The notes under the pieces are model-generated. The model searched no databases, was not told the DNA's origin, and was given only the letters and a program-made list of their open reading frames with translations. Source: JBARKJ01 sp049801375 (GTDB lineage Bacteria > Nitrospirota > JACRHJ01). From it: a stretch of 48,785 nucleotides of DNA. The stretch covers positions 1 through 48,785 of the forward strand of contig JBARKJ010000056.1 of the NCBI GenBank assembly GCA_049801375.1. The letters are read 5' to 3'. The position numbers and the translations under genes are program-made. This document shows, piece after piece, positions 33,230 through 41,967 of this stretch; within the stretch, counting starts at the first letter, position 1; every line of letters starts with the position of its first letter.

Positions 33230-34651
33230 TCAAATCCTGAAAAGTTTGAAACCCGCCCGCGCCTTGGCCCTCAAGTCCGAAAGCGATTTCAATCCCTTGA
33301 GGCTATTCCAGATATACCCCGGCCTGAGGTAGAAGTCCTTATATCCTTTATGAAGCAGTTCTATAAGCTCGTCCCTGGTCATGTGTTCCTCCCATACCTT
33401 AGGCAAAAAGCCGGTATGAGGCAATTTGGCGAACTGCCGCCAGTAATCCTCCTTCAGAACCCCCCTGTCGAAACCCATGCGGTACAGGTCCGTCTCCGGG
33501 AAAGGAGTGGTAATCGCCAGGTGCAGGTAATCGGGCGAAAGCTCCTGCGCCAGGCGGAGGCTTTCTTCTATCTGGGCGCGGGTCTCTCCCGGCGAGCCGA
33601 TCATGAAATACGCGAGTATTGCTATCCCGGCCTCTTTAGTCTCTTTGAATACCCTGCGCACCTGTTCTATGGTTATCCCCTTTCGAAGCGTCTCTATCAC
33701 TTCCGGGGTGCCCGCCTCCACTCCGTAATGGATGCGCTCACAGCCCGAGTCCTTCATCGCCTTCAGCATCTCCGGGGTTATGGTGTCCACCCTCGCCCGG
33801 ACATCCCAGCCGATCCTGAGGCCCCGTTCCCTGATCTCGCGGCAGATTTCGAATACCCGCTCTTTCTTAACGGTGAACGTGTCGTCGTAAATCAGGAATT
33901 CATGTATCCCAAGTCCGGCGCACTGTTCCATCTCGTCCACCACGTTCCTGGCGGAACGGGGACGGAAACGCTTGCCGAGGTGCGGCCTGTCGCAGAAAAG
34001 GCACCGGAAGGGGCAGCCCCGGCTGGTTATCATGGTGGTAACGGGCTGGGTCTTGGCGATAAGGGAATAATACTTCTGGAAGGGTGTCAGGTCCCTGGCC
34101 GGGAACGGAAGGCTGTCCAGGTCCTCCACGAGCGGCGGGTTTCCGGTATTGATTATCTCGCCCCTGTCCCGGAAAACCAGCCCTTTTATTTTCCTGAGCG
34201 CGGCAGGGTCGCGCAGGTTATCAATGAGCGCAGAGAACGCCTTCTCCCCCTCGCCCAGCACCAGGAAGTCCACCCCCGGCAGGTTTATGGTCTCGTCGGG
34301 GTAGATATAAGGATGCGGCCCCCCCATAACCACACGAATCTCCCCGTTTATCTCCTTGACGAGCTTTGCCGTCTCATAGGCGTCGACAAGGGTGAAGGTA
34401 GTGGCGGTAATCCCCACTACGTCCGGCGATTCCAGGGCGATTCGTCTCTTTAGCGCCGGATAGTCCAACTCCTCGACCACCGCGTCGATCACCCTGATTT
34501 CGTGCCGAGTGTTTTCGCGCGCATACGCCGCGACATACAGGATGCCCAGCGGAGGGTTGTATCCACGCTCCTCGTCCACGATTGACGGGATGTTATTCGT
34601 GACCAGGTTAAGCTGCGGGGGGTTGACTAAAAGGACTTTTACCTTATCCAC
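33230..34651 (-). CDS. B12-binding-domain radical SAM protein
   Basis: The 473-residue protein has an N-terminal cobalamin-binding-like domain (VLLVNPPQLN, NPPLGILYVAAYARE, VVMGGPHPYIYPDE) and the radical SAM motif CPFRCLFC. It goes on with IHYGVEAGTPEVIETLRKG and FMIGSPGETRAQI. It belongs to the same broad class as the protein at 27394 and shares its C-terminal basic tail style (KGYKDFYLRPGYIWNSL). The GTG start at 34651 overlaps the preceding GT2 gene by 13 bases, so the pair is translationally coupled. Lipid or glycolipid modification is a reasonable guess; the substrate is unknown. Confidence 0.9.
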   Translation of the reverse strand: MDKVKVLLVNPPQLNLVTNNIPSIVDEERGYNPPLGILYVAAYARENTRHEIRVIDAVVEELDYPALKRRIALESPDVVGITATTFTLVDAYETAKLVKEINGEIRVVMGGPHPYIYPDETINLPGVDFLVLGEGEKAFSALIDNLRDPAALRKIKGLVFRDRGEIINTGNPPLVEDLDSLPFPARDLTPFQKYYSLIAKTQPVTTMITSRGCPFRCLFCDRPHLGKRFRPRSARNVVDEMEQCAGLGIHEFLIYDDTFTVKKERVFEICREIRERGLRIGWDVRARVDTITPEMLKAMKDSGCERIHYGVEAGTPEVIETLRKGITIEQVRRVFKETKEAGIAILAYFMIGSPGETRAQIEESLRLAQELSPDYLHLAITTPFPETDLYRMGFDRGVLKEDYWRQFAKLPHTGFLPKVWEEHMTRDELIELLHKGYKDFYLRPGYIWNSLKGLKSLSDLRAKARAGFKLFRI

Positions 34652-35502
34652 CGGTCTCTCCTTACCATGACGTCGGTAATGAGGCCGATGAAGCCGATCT
34701 GGAAGCCCAGCAGGACGGCCAATAGTCCGGCCTCGGTAATCCTGTGGTACAGGATGAGCGTCTGGGCGACATGGTATACGCCGACGGCAAGGAACAGCAG
34801 GCTTGCGGGCAGGAATATCTTCAGCGGGTTAAAATAGCAGATTACCCGGACTATCAGCATGATAAAGTTCGAAAAGTCCTTAATGGGGCGTATCTTCGAT
34901 TTCCCTCCGGAACGGGCCCGGTAATCAATGGGGATGTAATTGACGTTGTACCCGTCGGATATAAGGGCCAGCGTTATGGTGGTGGTGAACGAGAAGCCGG
35001 AAGGCAGGAGGTGGAAGTATTTGAGCGCAAGTTCCTTCCGGAACGCCCTGAGGCCGGAGTTCAAGTCCGGTATCTTCGTCTCCGAGAGGTAGTCCGCAAG
35101 CTTCTTCAGGAAGAATTTTGCCGGGCGGCGCAATATGGGGATATTCACGTCCTTTCCCGTCCTTGCGCCCACTACCATGTCGTACCCTTCGTCCATGCCG
35201 CCAAGGAGCCTTGGTATCATCTCCGGCGGGTATGTCCCGTCCGCGTCCGTAATGACGATAACGTCGCCTTTCGCGCTCCGGATGCCGGTCTTGAGCGATG
35301 CGCCGTAGCCCTTGTTCTCCGGGTGGGTCAGGATGGCCACGTCCTGGCCGATGAGGCTTGCGGAAGTGCCATCCGTGGAACCGTCGTCTACTACGATTAT
35401 TTCGTAGGTGTAATCAGTCTTGTCAAGGGTCTCGCGGACTTTGCGCACTACCTCTTTTATCGAACCGGCCTCGTTATACGCCGGTATGATTATGCTTACC
35501 AT
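34639..35502 (-). CDS. DPM1/ArnC-like family 2 glycosyltransferase with C-terminal membrane helices
   Basis: The 287-residue protein has VSIIIPAYNEAGSIKEVVRK, IIVVDDGSTDGT, NKGYGASLKTGI, VITDADGTYPPEMI and PDLNSGLRAFRKEL, all typical of polyprenyl-phosphate glycosyltransferases. Two hydrophobic helices at the C-terminus (IFLPASLLFLAVGVYHVAQTL and AGLLAVLLGFQIGFIGLI) anchor it. It would make a polyprenyl-phosphate-linked sugar at the inner face of the membrane. It starts directly after the DUF2062 stop and overlaps the downstream radical SAM gene. Confidence 0.9.
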   Translation of the reverse strand: MVSIIIPAYNEAGSIKEVVRKVRETLDKTDYTYEIIVVDDGSTDGTSASLIGQDVAILTHPENKGYGASLKTGIRSAKGDVIVITDADGTYPPEMIPRLLGGMDEGYDMVVGARTGKDVNIPILRRPAKFFLKKLADYLSETKIPDLNSGLRAFRKELALKYFHLLPSGFSFTTTITLALISDGYNVNYIPIDYRARSGGKSKIRPIKDFSNFIMLIVRVICYFNPLKIFLPASLLFLAVGVYHVAQTLILYHRITEAGLLAVLLGFQIGFIGLITDVMVRRDRWIR

Positions 35503-36039
35503 CTAAATTTCCTGCTCCTCCATTTTTTCCTGCTTCAGCTTCTCCTTGCCCCTGCGGTAATATTTAATCCCGAAATAGGCGAAGAAATATGAGATTACCG
35601 AGACCACTGCTCCCGCGGCGATGGTCCCGAATGCGAATGCGAACAGGTAAGGCCTGAATTCCCTGGCGAAGTCCTTCCAGTAGGCCATTTCCCAGACGGT
35701 ATGCTGCGCGGTGTGGTTTAGAAAGTGCGTCGATATGAGTTCGTAGTTCATGGGATGTATATCGGCGCCAAGGGCGCGCATCGCGGATACCGTAAGCCAT
35801 GTTGGGATAATATATACAAACGCTATGGTCCAGGGGTTGTTCACGAACGTCCCGGTAAGGGCGACTACTTTATTCAGCCGGAAGATCCAGGCGAGGGTGA
35901 GGATAATTATCCAGTGAATGCCCAGAAAAGGCGTGAAGGCGACGAAAACGCCAGCGGCGAAAGACCTTGCCAGATCGTGCGGCGTTTCGTCCACGTGGAG
36001 GATATTTCTTATATGTTTTTTAATTTTTGACCCGGTCAT
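35503..36039 (-). CDS. DUF2062 membrane protein
   Basis: The 178-residue protein shows the DUF2062 pattern: DETPHDLARSFAAGVFVAFTP, FLGIHWIIILTLAWIFRLNK, and GTFVNNPWTIAFVYI. Three to four membrane segments and a basic, coiled C-terminus (RRGKEKLKQEKMEEQ) are visible. The family has no settled function but is often encoded beside GT2 and lipid-modifying genes, sometimes fused to GT2. The neighbouring GT2 fits that habit. It overlaps thiL in ATGA. Confidence 0.9.
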   Translation of the reverse strand: MTGSKIKKHIRNILHVDETPHDLARSFAAGVFVAFTPFLGIHWIIILTLAWIFRLNKVVALTGTFVNNPWTIAFVYIIPTWLTVSAMRALGADIHPMNYELISTHFLNHTAQHTVWEMAYWKDFAREFRPYLFAFAFGTIAAGAVVSVISYFFAYFGIKYYRRGKEKLKQEKMEEQEI

Positions 36040-37088
36040 TCAAAATGCTCGTAGCCCTCAGGCTTCAACGCCTTCCTTGTTCCGTCTTTCAACTCAAGGT
36101 ACGCCCGGTCTCCCTTCAGCACCTCCCCGATTTTCGTAAATGTCACCCCCGCCCTTTCTCCCAGCGCCAAAAGCTCGCGTTCCCTTTTCAATCCCCTGAC
36201 GGTGAACAGAAGCTCGTAGTCCTCGCCTCCCGAAAGGCTTAGCTGGACAGCCCTTTCCCTGCCCGCATATGCGGCCAGTTCCTTTGAAACCGGCAGCCTC
36301 TCTTCGAATATTACAGCACCGGCGCCGCTTGCCTCCGTTATATGGCGGAGGTCGGAAGAAAGCCCGTCGCTTATATCTATCATTGAGGAGGCGATGCCAC
36401 TTTTACCTAAAAGCCTGCCCGATCCAACCCTCGCCTCCGGCCTCAGATGCCGGGATACTAAGTATTTTTCAACGGACGGATGCCACCCTGTTGCGCCCGG
36501 ACAATGCGTCCGGCCCCGCATCATAGTCCCGGCCCCTGCTTTCAGTATTTCCAGCCCAGCCGCGGAATCGCCAAGGGTGCCAGTGACCCAGATGCCGTCT
36601 CCCGGCCTCGCGCCGGAGCGTTTTACCGCCCGGCCTTTTTCCACCTGGCCTATCACCGAGACGCTTATAAAAAGCGGCCCCGGCGTATTGCTGGTATCCC
36701 CGCCAGCTAACCTCGCGCCAAAAGCGGCCTCTTCCATCCCCGCGAATATCCGCTTAAAGTCCCGGAAGTCCATTTCTCCCGGCGCGGCTATGGAGACGAA
36801 ATACAGAAGCGGCTCTCCGCCCATCGCTGCAATGTCGCTTAAGTTCGCCGTGAGCGCCTTATAGCCCAGGTCTCTTGGTGCGGTGTATGAAAGGTCGAAA
36901 TGTATCCCTTCAATCAGCAGGTCAGTGGAGACAAGGCACTCATGCCCCGCATTGACCTTGAAGACTGCGGCGTCGTCTCCGATGCCCGTCGTCAGAAAGT
37001 CTCCCGAACCGTTTTGCCCGGCCCCTTTGGCTGCCCCTTCCGCTATTTTCCGAATCGCTCCAAATTCGCCGATGCGGCTGAGCTTCAT
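36036..37088 (-). CDS. thiL: Thiamine-monophosphate kinase ThiL
   Basis: ThiL phosphorylates thiamine monophosphate to thiamine diphosphate, the last step of cofactor synthesis. The 350-residue sequence has the PurM/AIR synthase-like fold with GIGDDAAVF, STDLLIEGIHFDLSYTAPRDLGYKAL (in two parts), NLSDIAAMGGEP, LAGGDTSNTPGP and IDISDGLSSDLRHI. All metal- and phosphate-binding Asp-rich motifs are present. It overlaps lon by four bases (ATGA) and DUF2062 likewise. No TPP riboswitch was seen in the gene group. Confidence 0.95.
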   Translation of the reverse strand: MKLSRIGEFGAIRKIAEGAAKGAGQNGSGDFLTTGIGDDAAVFKVNAGHECLVSTDLLIEGIHFDLSYTAPRDLGYKALTANLSDIAAMGGEPLLYFVSIAAPGEMDFRDFKRIFAGMEEAAFGARLAGGDTSNTPGPLFISVSVIGQVEKGRAVKRSGARPGDGIWVTGTLGDSAAGLEILKAGAGTMMRGRTHCPGATGWHPSVEKYLVSRHLRPEARVGSGRLLGKSGIASSMIDISDGLSSDLRHITEASGAGAVIFEERLPVSKELAAYAGRERAVQLSLSGGEDYELLFTVRGLKRERELLALGERAGVTFTKIGEVLKGDRAYLELKDGTRKALKPEGYEHFE

Positions 37089-39442
37089 TTTAAAAGAGCG
37101 ATGTCGAGCACTTCGTCCATATGCTCGACAAACCTTATCTCAAGGCTCTTCCGGACGATCTTTGGGATGTCCTCGATGTCCTTCGCGTTCCGTTTCGGGA
37201 CGATAACAGTCTTTATCCCGGCGCGCCTCGCCGCGAGCGTCTTCTCTTTCAGGCCTCCGATCGGGAGCACCCTTCCGCGAAGAGTAATCTCGCCGGTCAT
37301 AGCCACGTCCTTGCTTACCGGCCTGCCAGTCAGCGCGGAGGTGATGGCGGTACCCATCGTGACTCCGGCGGACGGCCCGTCCTTAGGTATGGCACCCGCC
37401 GGTACGTGTATATGGATGTCCGTCTTCCCGAAGACGTCCTCTTTAATACCCAGTGCCGGAGCCTTCGAGCGGACGTATGAAAGCGCGGCCTGCGCGGACT
37501 CCTTCATCACCTCTCCCAGGTGGCCGGTAAGGGTAAGGCTGCCCTTGCCTTTCATGGTAGTGGCCTCGATGAACAGGATTTCGCCGCCGCTCTCCGTCCA
37601 GGCAAGGCCTGTCGCGACGCCCACCTCGTCTTTTTCCCGTTCTTCCTCCGGCAGGTAACGGGGCGGGCCTACGTACTTATACAGGTCTCTTGGGGTGATG
37701 TGCAGGGGGCCTTTCCGGCCCTCGGCGATCTTCCGGGCGACCTTCCTGCAGATGTTCGCTATCTCGCGCTCCAGGTTCCGGAGGCCCGATTCTCTGGTGT
37801 ACTGCGATATGAGCTGGGTAAGGGCCTGGTCCGAGATCAGTATATCCTTCTCCGTCACCCCGTTTTCAACCAACTGGCGCGGGATGAGATATTTTAACGC
37901 GATGCCTTTCTTTTCTTCTTCGGTGTAGCCCGCGATGTGGATGACCTCCATCCTGTCCTTCAGGGCTGGGATGATGGGGTCGGCAAGGTTCGCGGTGGTG
38001 ATGAACATGACGTTGCTTAAGTCGAACGGCACGGCCAGGTAGTGGTCCACGAACGCGAAGTTCTGCTCCGGGTCCAGCACTTCGAGAAGCGCCGCAGACG
38101 GGTCTCCCCGGAAGTCCGCGCCGACCTTATCCACCTCGTCCAGCATGAACACGGGGTTATTGGTGTTGCACTGCCTTATCCCCTGGATTATCCTGCCGGG
38201 TAGCGCGCCGACGTAAGTGCGCCTGTGTCCCCGTATCTCCGCCTCGTCCCTTATGCCGCCCAGGGACATCCTGAAGAACTCGCGGCCCAGTGCGCGGGCG
38301 ATAGATTTTCCGAGCGAGGTCTTGCCGACGCCCGGCGGGCCGACGAAGCAGAGTATCGGCCCTTTAAGTTTGTCTTTGAGCTTCCGTACCGCGAGATATT
38401 CGAGGATTCTGTCCTTGACCTTCTCCAGGTCGTAGTGGTCTTCGTCCAGTATCTTCTTGGCGCCCTTGATGTCCAGGTTGTCCTGAGTGGTTATTGACCA
38501 GGGAAGCTCGGCCAGGGTCTCTATGTACGAGCGTATGACGGCGGATTCGGCGGCGTCCGGGTGCATCCTCTCCAGGCGCTTCAGCTGCTTTTCCGTCTCC
38601 GCAAGCACCTTCTCCGGCATCTTCGCTTCTTCCACTTTCTTTCTGAGGTCGTTTATCTCCTCGGTCCGCTCGTCTGTCTCCCCAAGTTCCTTCTGGATGG
38701 CCTTCAACTGCTCGCGCAGGAAGTACTCCCGCTGGCTCTTGTCTATCTCGCCGCGCGCGGAAGCCTGTATCTTCTGCTGCATGGTGAGGACTTCCAGCTC
38801 CTTGGAGATTATCTCGTTCACCTTTATCAGGCGCTCCTTCGGGTCCAGAATCTCCAGCACCTCCTGGGCAACGTCTACCTTCAGGCCCAGGTTGGAGGCC
38901 ACGAGGTCCGCAAGCTTGCCCGGGTCGTCGATATTCTCCACTATGACCATGATGTCCGGAAGGAGCATCTTGCCCAGAGTTATCATCTTCTCGAGCTGCT
39001 CCTTGACGTTTCTCATCAGGGCCTCGGCCTCGAGCGTCAGCTTCTCGTCCTTGGGTTCCGTTATCTTCTCGATGTTCACCAGGAAGTATGGCTCCGTCTG
39101 GACGAAGTCCTTGATGCGGGCTTTGGACATTCCCTGGACGAGCACCTTCACCCGCCCGTCCGGCAGCTTCAGCATCCGCATTATCATCCCTACCGTACCT
39201 ACCGGGTAGAGGTCCTTCGGGTCCGGGTTCTCGGTGTTCAGATCCTTCTGGGCAACGAGCAGGATGAGCCTGTTCCCGGACAAGGCGTCGTCAATCGCCT
39301 TTATGGACATGTCCCGCCCGACGAAAAGCGGCAGTATCATGTATGGGAAGATGACTATATCCCTTATGGGCAGTAGCGGGAGCCTGTCCGGTATCTCTAC
39401 CTGCTGCTGTTCTTCCTGAGGTTGTTCGTTTAGTTCGGCCAC
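37085..39442 (-). CDS. lon: ATP-dependent protease Lon
   Basis: The 785-residue LonA-type protease has the N-terminal substrate domain (LPLLPIRDIVIFPYMILPLF), a coiled region, the AAA+ module with Walker A GPPGVGKTSLGKS (near 366) and Walker B VFMLDEVDKVG. The C-terminal serine protease domain has catalytic Ser691 in KDGPSAGVTM and the catalytic Lys in GGLKEKT (730-735). It degrades misfolded and regulatory proteins. The start is GTG 39442 with AAAGGAG about eleven bases upstream. It lies 16 bases after the small heat-shock gene, giving a proteostasis pair. No heat-shock (sigma32) promoter or CIRCE element was found in the short gap. Confidence 0.97.
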   Translation of the reverse strand: MAELNEQPQEEQQQVEIPDRLPLLPIRDIVIFPYMILPLFVGRDMSIKAIDDALSGNRLILLVAQKDLNTENPDPKDLYPVGTVGMIMRMLKLPDGRVKVLVQGMSKARIKDFVQTEPYFLVNIEKITEPKDEKLTLEAEALMRNVKEQLEKMITLGKMLLPDIMVIVENIDDPGKLADLVASNLGLKVDVAQEVLEILDPKERLIKVNEIISKELEVLTMQQKIQASARGEIDKSQREYFLREQLKAIQKELGETDERTEEINDLRKKVEEAKMPEKVLAETEKQLKRLERMHPDAAESAVIRSYIETLAELPWSITTQDNLDIKGAKKILDEDHYDLEKVKDRILEYLAVRKLKDKLKGPILCFVGPPGVGKTSLGKSIARALGREFFRMSLGGIRDEAEIRGHRRTYVGALPGRIIQGIRQCNTNNPVFMLDEVDKVGADFRGDPSAALLEVLDPEQNFAFVDHYLAVPFDLSNVMFITTANLADPIIPALKDRMEVIHIAGYTEEEKKGIALKYLIPRQLVENGVTEKDILISDQALTQLISQYTRESGLRNLEREIANICRKVARKIAEGRKGPLHITPRDLYKYVGPPRYLPEEEREKDEVGVATGLAWTESGGEILFIEATTMKGKGSLTLTGHLGEVMKESAQAALSYVRSKAPALGIKEDVFGKTDIHIHVPAGAIPKDGPSAGVTMGTAITSALTGRPVSKDVAMTGEITLRGRVLPIGGLKEKTLAARRAGIKTVIVPKRNAKDIEDIPKIVRKSLEIRFVEHMDEVLDIALLK

Positions 39443-39458
39443 TATGCTCTGGTCTCCT

Positions 39459-39908
39459 TTATCCTGATTTTCTCTCTATTTTAATCGTTATCGGCTCCCC
39501 GCGCCTCTCTTCAACCTTTGGAAAGGTTATCTTCAAAACGCCCCTGGCATAGACCGCTCTCGCTTTTTTGGGGTTTATAGGGACTGTAATCCTTACTATT
39601 CTCTTGAACGGCTCGAAAGAGCGCTCCAGGCAGAGATAGTTCATCTTTTCGCTCTCGTCCTGCCTCTCCCTCTTAATCCCCTCTATCGTCAGGAAGCCGT
39701 GGAACATGCAAAGCGCAATCCCGGCCGGGTCTATCCCAGGCAGGTCCGCCTCCACGACCACGCTTTCCTTCGTCTCGTAGAGGTCAAGCAGCGGGCCCGA
39801 AGTCTCGCCAAGGTTCGCGTTTCTCTCTTCCTCCTCGATAAGCCTGAGGAGGTTCTTCAGTTCCTCCCCCACCATGTTAGCTGAGAAAACGTCTTTTTTC
39901 ACGGCCAT
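39459..39908 (-). CDS. hsp20: Hsp20-family small heat-shock protein
   Basis: The 149-residue protein has an alpha-crystallin domain: LYETKESVVVEADLPGIDPAGI, FLTIEGIKRER, YLCLERSFEPFKRIVRITVPI and the closing YARGVLKITFPK with the family's A/G-x-L motif. The C-terminal EPITIKIE supplies the I-x-I type anchor used in oligomers. It holds unfolding proteins for later refolding or, here, possibly for the Lon protease encoded next. GGGGGAGAAGG precedes the ATG, and galU ends 19 bases upstream. Confidence 0.93.
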   Translation of the reverse strand: MAVKKDVFSANMVGEELKNLLRLIEEEERNANLGETSGPLLDLYETKESVVVEADLPGIDPAGIALCMFHGFLTIEGIKRERQDESEKMNYLCLERSFEPFKRIVRITVPINPKKARAVYARGVLKITFPKVEERRGEPITIKIERKSG

Positions 39909-39927
39909 TTCAGCCTTCTCCCCCGGT

Positions 39928-40830
39928 TCAATCCGCCGGCTGCCTCAACTTTAATCCCTTCACGTATTCTCTGAATTCACGGCCCAGCTCCGGGTCCTTG
40001 AGGGCGTATTCCACGGTCGCCTTTAAAAAGCCCAGCTTGTCGCCGGCGTCATATCGCACGCCCTTGAACTTGCAGGCGTAAACGGGCCGGTCCCTCATCA
40101 GTTCCCGAAGCCCGTCGGTGAGTTGTATCTCTCCTCCCTTGCCGGGCCTGGTCCCCTTTAAATACTCGAATATGTCCGGGGTAAGGACATACCGGCCTAT
40201 TATGGCAAGGTTGGAAGGTGACTTCTCAACGGAGGGCTTCTCCACCATCTCCCGGACCTGATAAATTCCCGGCTCCACCTCCACGGCGTCGATTATGCCG
40301 TAGCTGGATACGGACTCCCGGGCCACCTCGCATATCGCCACAACCGGGGAGCGGTACTTGTCGTATACGTCCATCAACTGCTTTGTGGCAGGCACTTTCG
40401 AGTCTATTATGTCGTCCGAGAGGATTACCGCGAACGGCTCGTCGTCCACGGAAGGCTCCGCGCAGAGCACCGCGTGCCCAAGGCCCAGGGCCTTCTTTTG
40501 GCGGATATAGGAGAAAAGGACCATGTTGGATATCCTCTCCACCTCCGCAAGGAGCTTAAGCTTGTTCTTCTCCCTGAGCTCGTATTCCAGCTCGAAGGAT
40601 GTATCGAAATGGTCTTCGATGGCGCGTTTTCCGCGCCCGGTGATGATGACTACCTCCTCTATACCGGAGGCCACCGCCTCCTCCACGCCGTACTGGATGA
40701 GCGGCTTGTCAACGAGGGGAAGCATCTCTTTTGGCGACGCCTTCGTGGCCGGGAGGAACCGGGTGCCAAGGCCCGCGGCTGGAAAAACGGCTTTTCTGAT
40801 ATTGTGGCCCTTCTTCTCGCCCCTCTCCAA
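39928..40830 (-). CDS. galU: UTP-glucose-1-phosphate uridylyltransferase
   Basis: GalU makes UDP-glucose from UTP and glucose-1-phosphate. The 300-residue sequence has AVFPAAGLGTRFLPATKASP, EMLPLVDKPLIQYGVEEAV, GLGHAVLCAEP, ILSDDIID and GGEIQLTDGLREL, all GalU hallmarks. The start is a TTG at 40830 with GGGAGGA upstream; the next in-frame initiator candidates would cut into the conserved KAVFPAAG. It supplies UDP-glucose for the glycosyltransferases of this window and for general envelope synthesis. Confidence 0.96.
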   Translation of the reverse strand: MERGEKKGHNIRKAVFPAAGLGTRFLPATKASPKEMLPLVDKPLIQYGVEEAVASGIEEVVIITGRGKRAIEDHFDTSFELEYELREKNKLKLLAEVERISNMVLFSYIRQKKALGLGHAVLCAEPSVDDEPFAVILSDDIIDSKVPATKQLMDVYDKYRSPVVAICEVARESVSSYGIIDAVEVEPGIYQVREMVEKPSVEKSPSNLAIIGRYVLTPDIFEYLKGTRPGKGGEIQLTDGLRELMRDRPVYACKFKGVRYDAGDKLGFLKATVEYALKDPELGREFREYVKGLKLRQPAD

Positions 40831-40871
40831 AGATGTTCCTCCCTTAGCCCACTATACGAGCAGCCCGACGT

Positions 40872-40900
40872 CGTATAAGTTTATTTAAAACAAGAGTAAA
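40872..40900 (-). promoter_or_regulatory. Possible sigma70 promoter of galU-hsp20-lon
   Basis: In the 78-base coaE-galU gap the minus strand has TTTACT (40895-40900), 17 bases, then TATACG (40872-40877). Both elements match four or more of six consensus bases. It could give galU and the genes after it their own start. Confidence 0.45.
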
Positions 40901-40908
40901 AGTCAATC

Positions 40909-41505
40909 TTATTGTGCCAGTTGGGGATATATCCCCCTTGCCTGGCTGATTGCCGCCTGAAGCTCTCCGTCGTTATCGATTACCCAGGAGGCATACCTTT
41001 TTTTCTCGTCAAGAGGCATCTGAGACTCTATCCTCAGCCTAGCCTCCCCCGGCGAGAGGTGGCAGTTTTTTACCAGCCTGTCCATCTGCGTCTGCCTGCT
41101 GCACCAGACCACGATCACCCCGTCCATCCGGCGGTAAGCCCCTGATTCTATAAGGAGCGCGGCGTCGAAAACTATGACCGCGCCCGGCTCGTTCCGGGAA
41201 ATCCCCTCCGTTATCTCCGCCTCCCGGCGAAATACCTCCGGGTGGACGATGCCCTCGAGCGCGGCCCGCTTCTCCGGGTCCTTGAACACTATATCGCCCA
41301 GAGCCTTTCTGTCGATATGCCCGCTAGACGAGAGTATCCTTTTGCCGAAGAGTCTTACAGTCTCGGAATATGCCGCCGTACCCTGCGCGAGCGCTTCTCT
41401 CGCAAGCGCGTCCGCGTCTATTATCCGGGCGCCCATCTCCATAAGGACATGGCTTATCGTGCTCTTCCCGGACGCTATCCCGCCCGTCAGGCCGATTTTT
41501 TTCAT
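40909..41505 (-). CDS. coaE: Dephospho-CoA kinase
   Basis: CoaE phosphorylates dephospho-CoA in the last step of coenzyme A synthesis. The 198-residue protein starts with the P-loop IGLTGGIASGKSTISHVL, continues with DADALAREAL, VHPEVFRRE and VIVFDAALLIESG, and has the lid region RQTQMDRLVKN with SRMPL-like ESQMPLDEK. Length and motifs are standard. A TATAAT lies about 23 bases before the ATG (41529-41534, minus strand) without a clear -35, so it probably heads the leftward gene group. Confidence 0.95.
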   Translation of the reverse strand: MKKIGLTGGIASGKSTISHVLMEMGARIIDADALAREALAQGTAAYSETVRLFGKRILSSSGHIDRKALGDIVFKDPEKRAALEGIVHPEVFRREAEITEGISRNEPGAVIVFDAALLIESGAYRRMDGVIVVWCSRQTQMDRLVKNCHLSPGEARLRIESQMPLDEKKRYASWVIDNDGELQAAISQARGIYPQLAQ

Positions 41506-41613
41506 TTGAAAAACCTCTTTTCGCCGTAATTATAGCTTCTTTTCATCAATCCATGGTAAAAAATTCGGGTATTGTGGAATGAGGGGGCTATCTGATAACA
41601 TAGATCAATAAGC

Positions 41614-41967
41614 ATGCATAAATTTATTTTCTTCCTATCCGCTCTCATCGCCCTTGCGTCCCCCGCGTCCGCGGAACCGGCCGCCCCCATTATACTCCAG
41701 CGCTTCGACCGGAATTTCTCTCCGGCGCTTCTCCAGGTCAGTCAGTTCAACTCCAATAAAGAACTGCTCGCGGTACAGATGAAGGAAGGGACCTCCGAGC
41801 CTGGGCAGGTAATCGCCATAGACCGGCGTGGAAAGACAAGGGTGGTAGAGGACCTGACGGCTACAAAGGAGGTGACCGTCCCCGGCTCAAGGCTCTGGAT
41901 AGCGGGGATAAAGGGCCGGCCGGCATCGAAGGGGAAGGCGACGCAGGCTCGAAGGATATCCCGGTGA
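41614..41967 (+). CDS. N-terminal part of a secreted protein, apparently frameshifted
   Basis: The 117-residue frame has a clear signal peptide (MHKFIFFLSALIALASPASA, cleavage before EP). About 75 residues of beta-rich sequence follow (ELLAVQMKEGTSEPGQVIAID, TVPGSRLWIAGIKG). After residue 101 it turns into a basic, low-complexity tail and stops at 41967. The frame used by the next gene is open well before its GTG and reads GPAGIEGEGDAGSKDIPVT just where this one loses character. I therefore think this is the first quarter of one secreted protein of about 440 residues. The four-base GTGA overlap would also permit two separate coupled genes. No family was recognised. Confidence 0.6.
   Translation: MHKFIFFLSALIALASPASAEPAAPIILQRFDRNFSPALLQVSQFNSNKELLAVQMKEGTSEPGQVIAIDRRGKTRVVEDLTATKEVTVPGSRLWIAGIKGRPASKGKATQARRISR

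Noticed and set aside
33214..33236. Hairpin ATTTGAG / CTCAAAT at the end of the radical SAM gene
   Set aside because: AT-rich seven-pair stem spanning the stop codon without a T-run after it; the GC-rich hairpin at 33152 is the better terminator.
33095..34453. 452-residue open frame on the plus strand
   Set aside because: Almost entirely antisense to the radical SAM gene at 33230-34651, with no motif, and its first part crosses a terminator.
36036..41505. TPP riboswitch or heat-shock operator for thiL, lon or hsp20
   Set aside because: Gaps in front of these genes are under 20 bases or overlap, and no riboswitch core or CIRCE-type repeat was seen.
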